Under the pieces are notes generated by a model, which ran no database searches, had not been told where the DNA came from, and was given only the letters and a program-made list of their open reading frames with translations. This document shows, piece after piece, positions 41,994 to 42,851 of a stretch of DNA of 42,851 nucleotides. A program made the translations under genes and the position numbers. Each line of letters starts with the position of its first letter. Position 1 is the first letter of the stretch. The DNA comes from an uncultured Coriobacteriales bacterium (lineage in GTDB: Bacteria; Actinomycetota; Coriobacteriia; Coriobacteriales; Eggerthellaceae). The DNA lies in contig CAMPNZ010000004.1 in assembly GCA_946892075.1 (NCBI GenBank), positions 1 to 42,851 of the forward strand, read 5' to 3'.

Positions 41994-42077
41994 GCGTCTG
42001 CGTTTCCCCTTGTAGATGCGCCGCTGACGCGTGCCTCCATAAATCCTCAATAATCCCGAAAAAATGCCGCTACGACG

Positions 42078-42106
42078 TTGACTATTTTCCCGATTGCTGA
42101 TAAAGT
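42078..42106 (+). promoter_or_regulatory. Probable rplU-rpmA promoter
   Basis: TTGACT (42078-42083), 17-bp spacer, TAAAGT (42101-42106), 38 bp ahead of the rplU start. Good spacing and near-consensus -35. Confidence 0.65.
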
Positions 42107-42143
42107 AATTTTTCGCGTTTTAATACATTCAAGGAGACCATTC

Positions 42144-42482
42144 ATGTATGCAATTGTAAAAACGGGTGGCAAACAATATACCGTGGCACCTGGTGATATT
42201 TTAAGCATCGAAAAGATTGATGCAGAAGCTGGCGCTCAGGTAGAGTTGCAAACTTTGTGCCTTATCGATGGCAAGAAATCAACCTTTGATGCAGAAAAAG
42301 CGTCAAAAACGAAGGTTGTTGCTGAAGTTCTCGAGCAATATCGTGGCGAAAAGCAGCTTGTTTTCAAATTCAAGAAGCGCAAGAACTACAAAAAGCTTAA
42401 TGGTCACCGTCAGCAACTTACGCGCGTTCGCATTGTGTCTGTTGGTTCTGAAAAAGCAGCTGCAAGCGCACAAGCTAAATAG
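42144..42482 (+). CDS. rplU: 50S ribosomal protein L21
   Basis: A 112-residue L21 of the large ribosomal subunit. Begins MYAIVKTGGKQYTVAPGD and contains FKFKKRKNYKKLNGHRQQLTRV, both family signatures. The last 10 residues are Ala/Lys-rich. AAGGAG 7 bp before ATG 42144 sets the start. Paired with rpmA in the order found across bacteria. Confidence 0.97.
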   Translation: MYAIVKTGGKQYTVAPGDILSIEKIDAEAGAQVELQTLCLIDGKKSTFDAEKASKTKVVAEVLEQYRGEKQLVFKFKKRKNYKKLNGHRQQLTRVRIVSVGSEKAAASAQAK

Positions 42483-42501
42483 CAGGAAAGAAGGATAAAC
42501 A

Positions 42502-42756
42502 ATGGCACACAAGAAAGGTCTTGGATCATCTCGTAATGGTCGCGATTCTCAGGCGCAGCGTTTAGGCGTTAAGAAGTTCGGTGGCGAGCTTGTAAAAGCA
42601 GGTCAAGTTATCGTGCGTCAGCGTGGTACCCATTTTCATCCCGGTGAAAATGTTGGTCGCGGTAAAGACGACACCTTGTTCGCGTTGTGCGAAGGAACAC
42701 TTGAGTTTACGCAAGGTGTAAAACGTCGCGTTCATGTAAAACCACAAAACGCTTAG
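42502..42756 (+). CDS. rpmA: 50S ribosomal protein L27
   Basis: An 84-residue L27, whose N-terminus reaches the peptidyl transferase centre. It starts directly with MAHKKGLGSSRNGRDSQAQR, without the N-terminal extension that Firmicutes cleave off. RQRGTHFHPGENVGRGKDDTLF is typical. The intergenic 19 bp contain GAAAGAAGG as ribosome site. Followed by a terminator. Confidence 0.97.
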   Translation: MAHKKGLGSSRNGRDSQAQRLGVKKFGGELVKAGQVIVRQRGTHFHPGENVGRGKDDTLFALCEGTLEFTQGVKRRVHVKPQNA

Positions 42757-42804
42757 CGCACGCAAGCGCGTAGCGTAACGAGCGGTTTCTCATTTTGTGA
42801 AATT

Positions 42805-42833
42805 CGAATAGCCCTTTCATCTATTCGTTTTTT
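42805..42833 (+). terminator. Intrinsic terminator after rpmA
   Basis: A 7-bp stem (CGAATAG, 42805-42811, with CTATTCG, 42821-42827) and a run of six T (42828-42833). A good rho-independent terminator. Confidence 0.85.
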
Positions 42834-42851
42834 GTAAAAAAGTATAAAGCG

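Noticed and set aside
41343..42050. 235-residue minus-strand ORF
   Set aside because: Antisense to the intact thiD; no domain recognisable.

Overview
The window is about 43 kb of ordinary bacterial chromosome. It most likely comes from a Gram-positive actinobacterium of the Coriobacteriia (Eggerthella/Slackia/Cryptobacterium relatives). The reasons are the gene order, a division cluster with SepF and DivIVA but no FtsA, a type A RNase P RNA, and moderate GC with many GCGC/CGCG words. The class-level placement is inference; I cannot name the species from sequence alone.

Layout. 1-2700: a universal stress protein and a PutP-type Na+/proline symporter. 2780-7650: a translation/transcription block driven by a consensus promoter: tRNA-Tyr, tRNA-Thr, tRNA-Met, tuf, rpmG, tRNA-Trp, secE, nusG, rplK, rplA, closed by a terminator. 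7660-15250: map, murJ (the only minus-strand protein gene I accept as intact), nadK, pyrG and a Xer-type recombinase. 15250-16590: an AT-rich island with a class III Fic adenylyltransferase, two broken small reading frames, and repeats. 16590-38150: the dcw cluster in the order mraZ, rsmH, ftsL-like, ftsI, murE, murF, mraY, murD, ftsW, murG, murC, ftsQ, ftsZ, pgeF, yggS, sepF, yggT, divIVA. 38428-38827: rnpB on the minus strand. 38997-41993: thiN-thiC-thiD. 42144-42756: rplU-rpmA with a terminator.

The genes fit together well. The mur genes make lipid II, which MurJ flips and FtsW/FtsI polymerise and crosslink at the septum. FtsZ is tethered by SepF in place of FtsA, and DivIVA marks poles and septum. 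MraZ probably controls the whole cluster through a GTGGG-repeat operator just upstream of it.

The most unusual pattern is not a gene. At least eight conserved proteins (NadK, MurD, MurF, PgeF, ThiD, SepF, FtsI, Xer, plus the ends of FtsL and MurJ) carry low-complexity segments, many visibly built from in-frame tandem duplications of 9-33 bp. Non-coding minisatellites of the same kind (27-bp units before the xer gene) lie between genes. Other points for follow-up are a sharp GC drop confined to the transpeptidase half of ftsI, an inverted second copy of the MraZ operator, relics of a possible type I R-M locus beside fic, and phased repeats before secE, pyrG, ftsZ and thiN. I did not find a convincing new multi-gene system.
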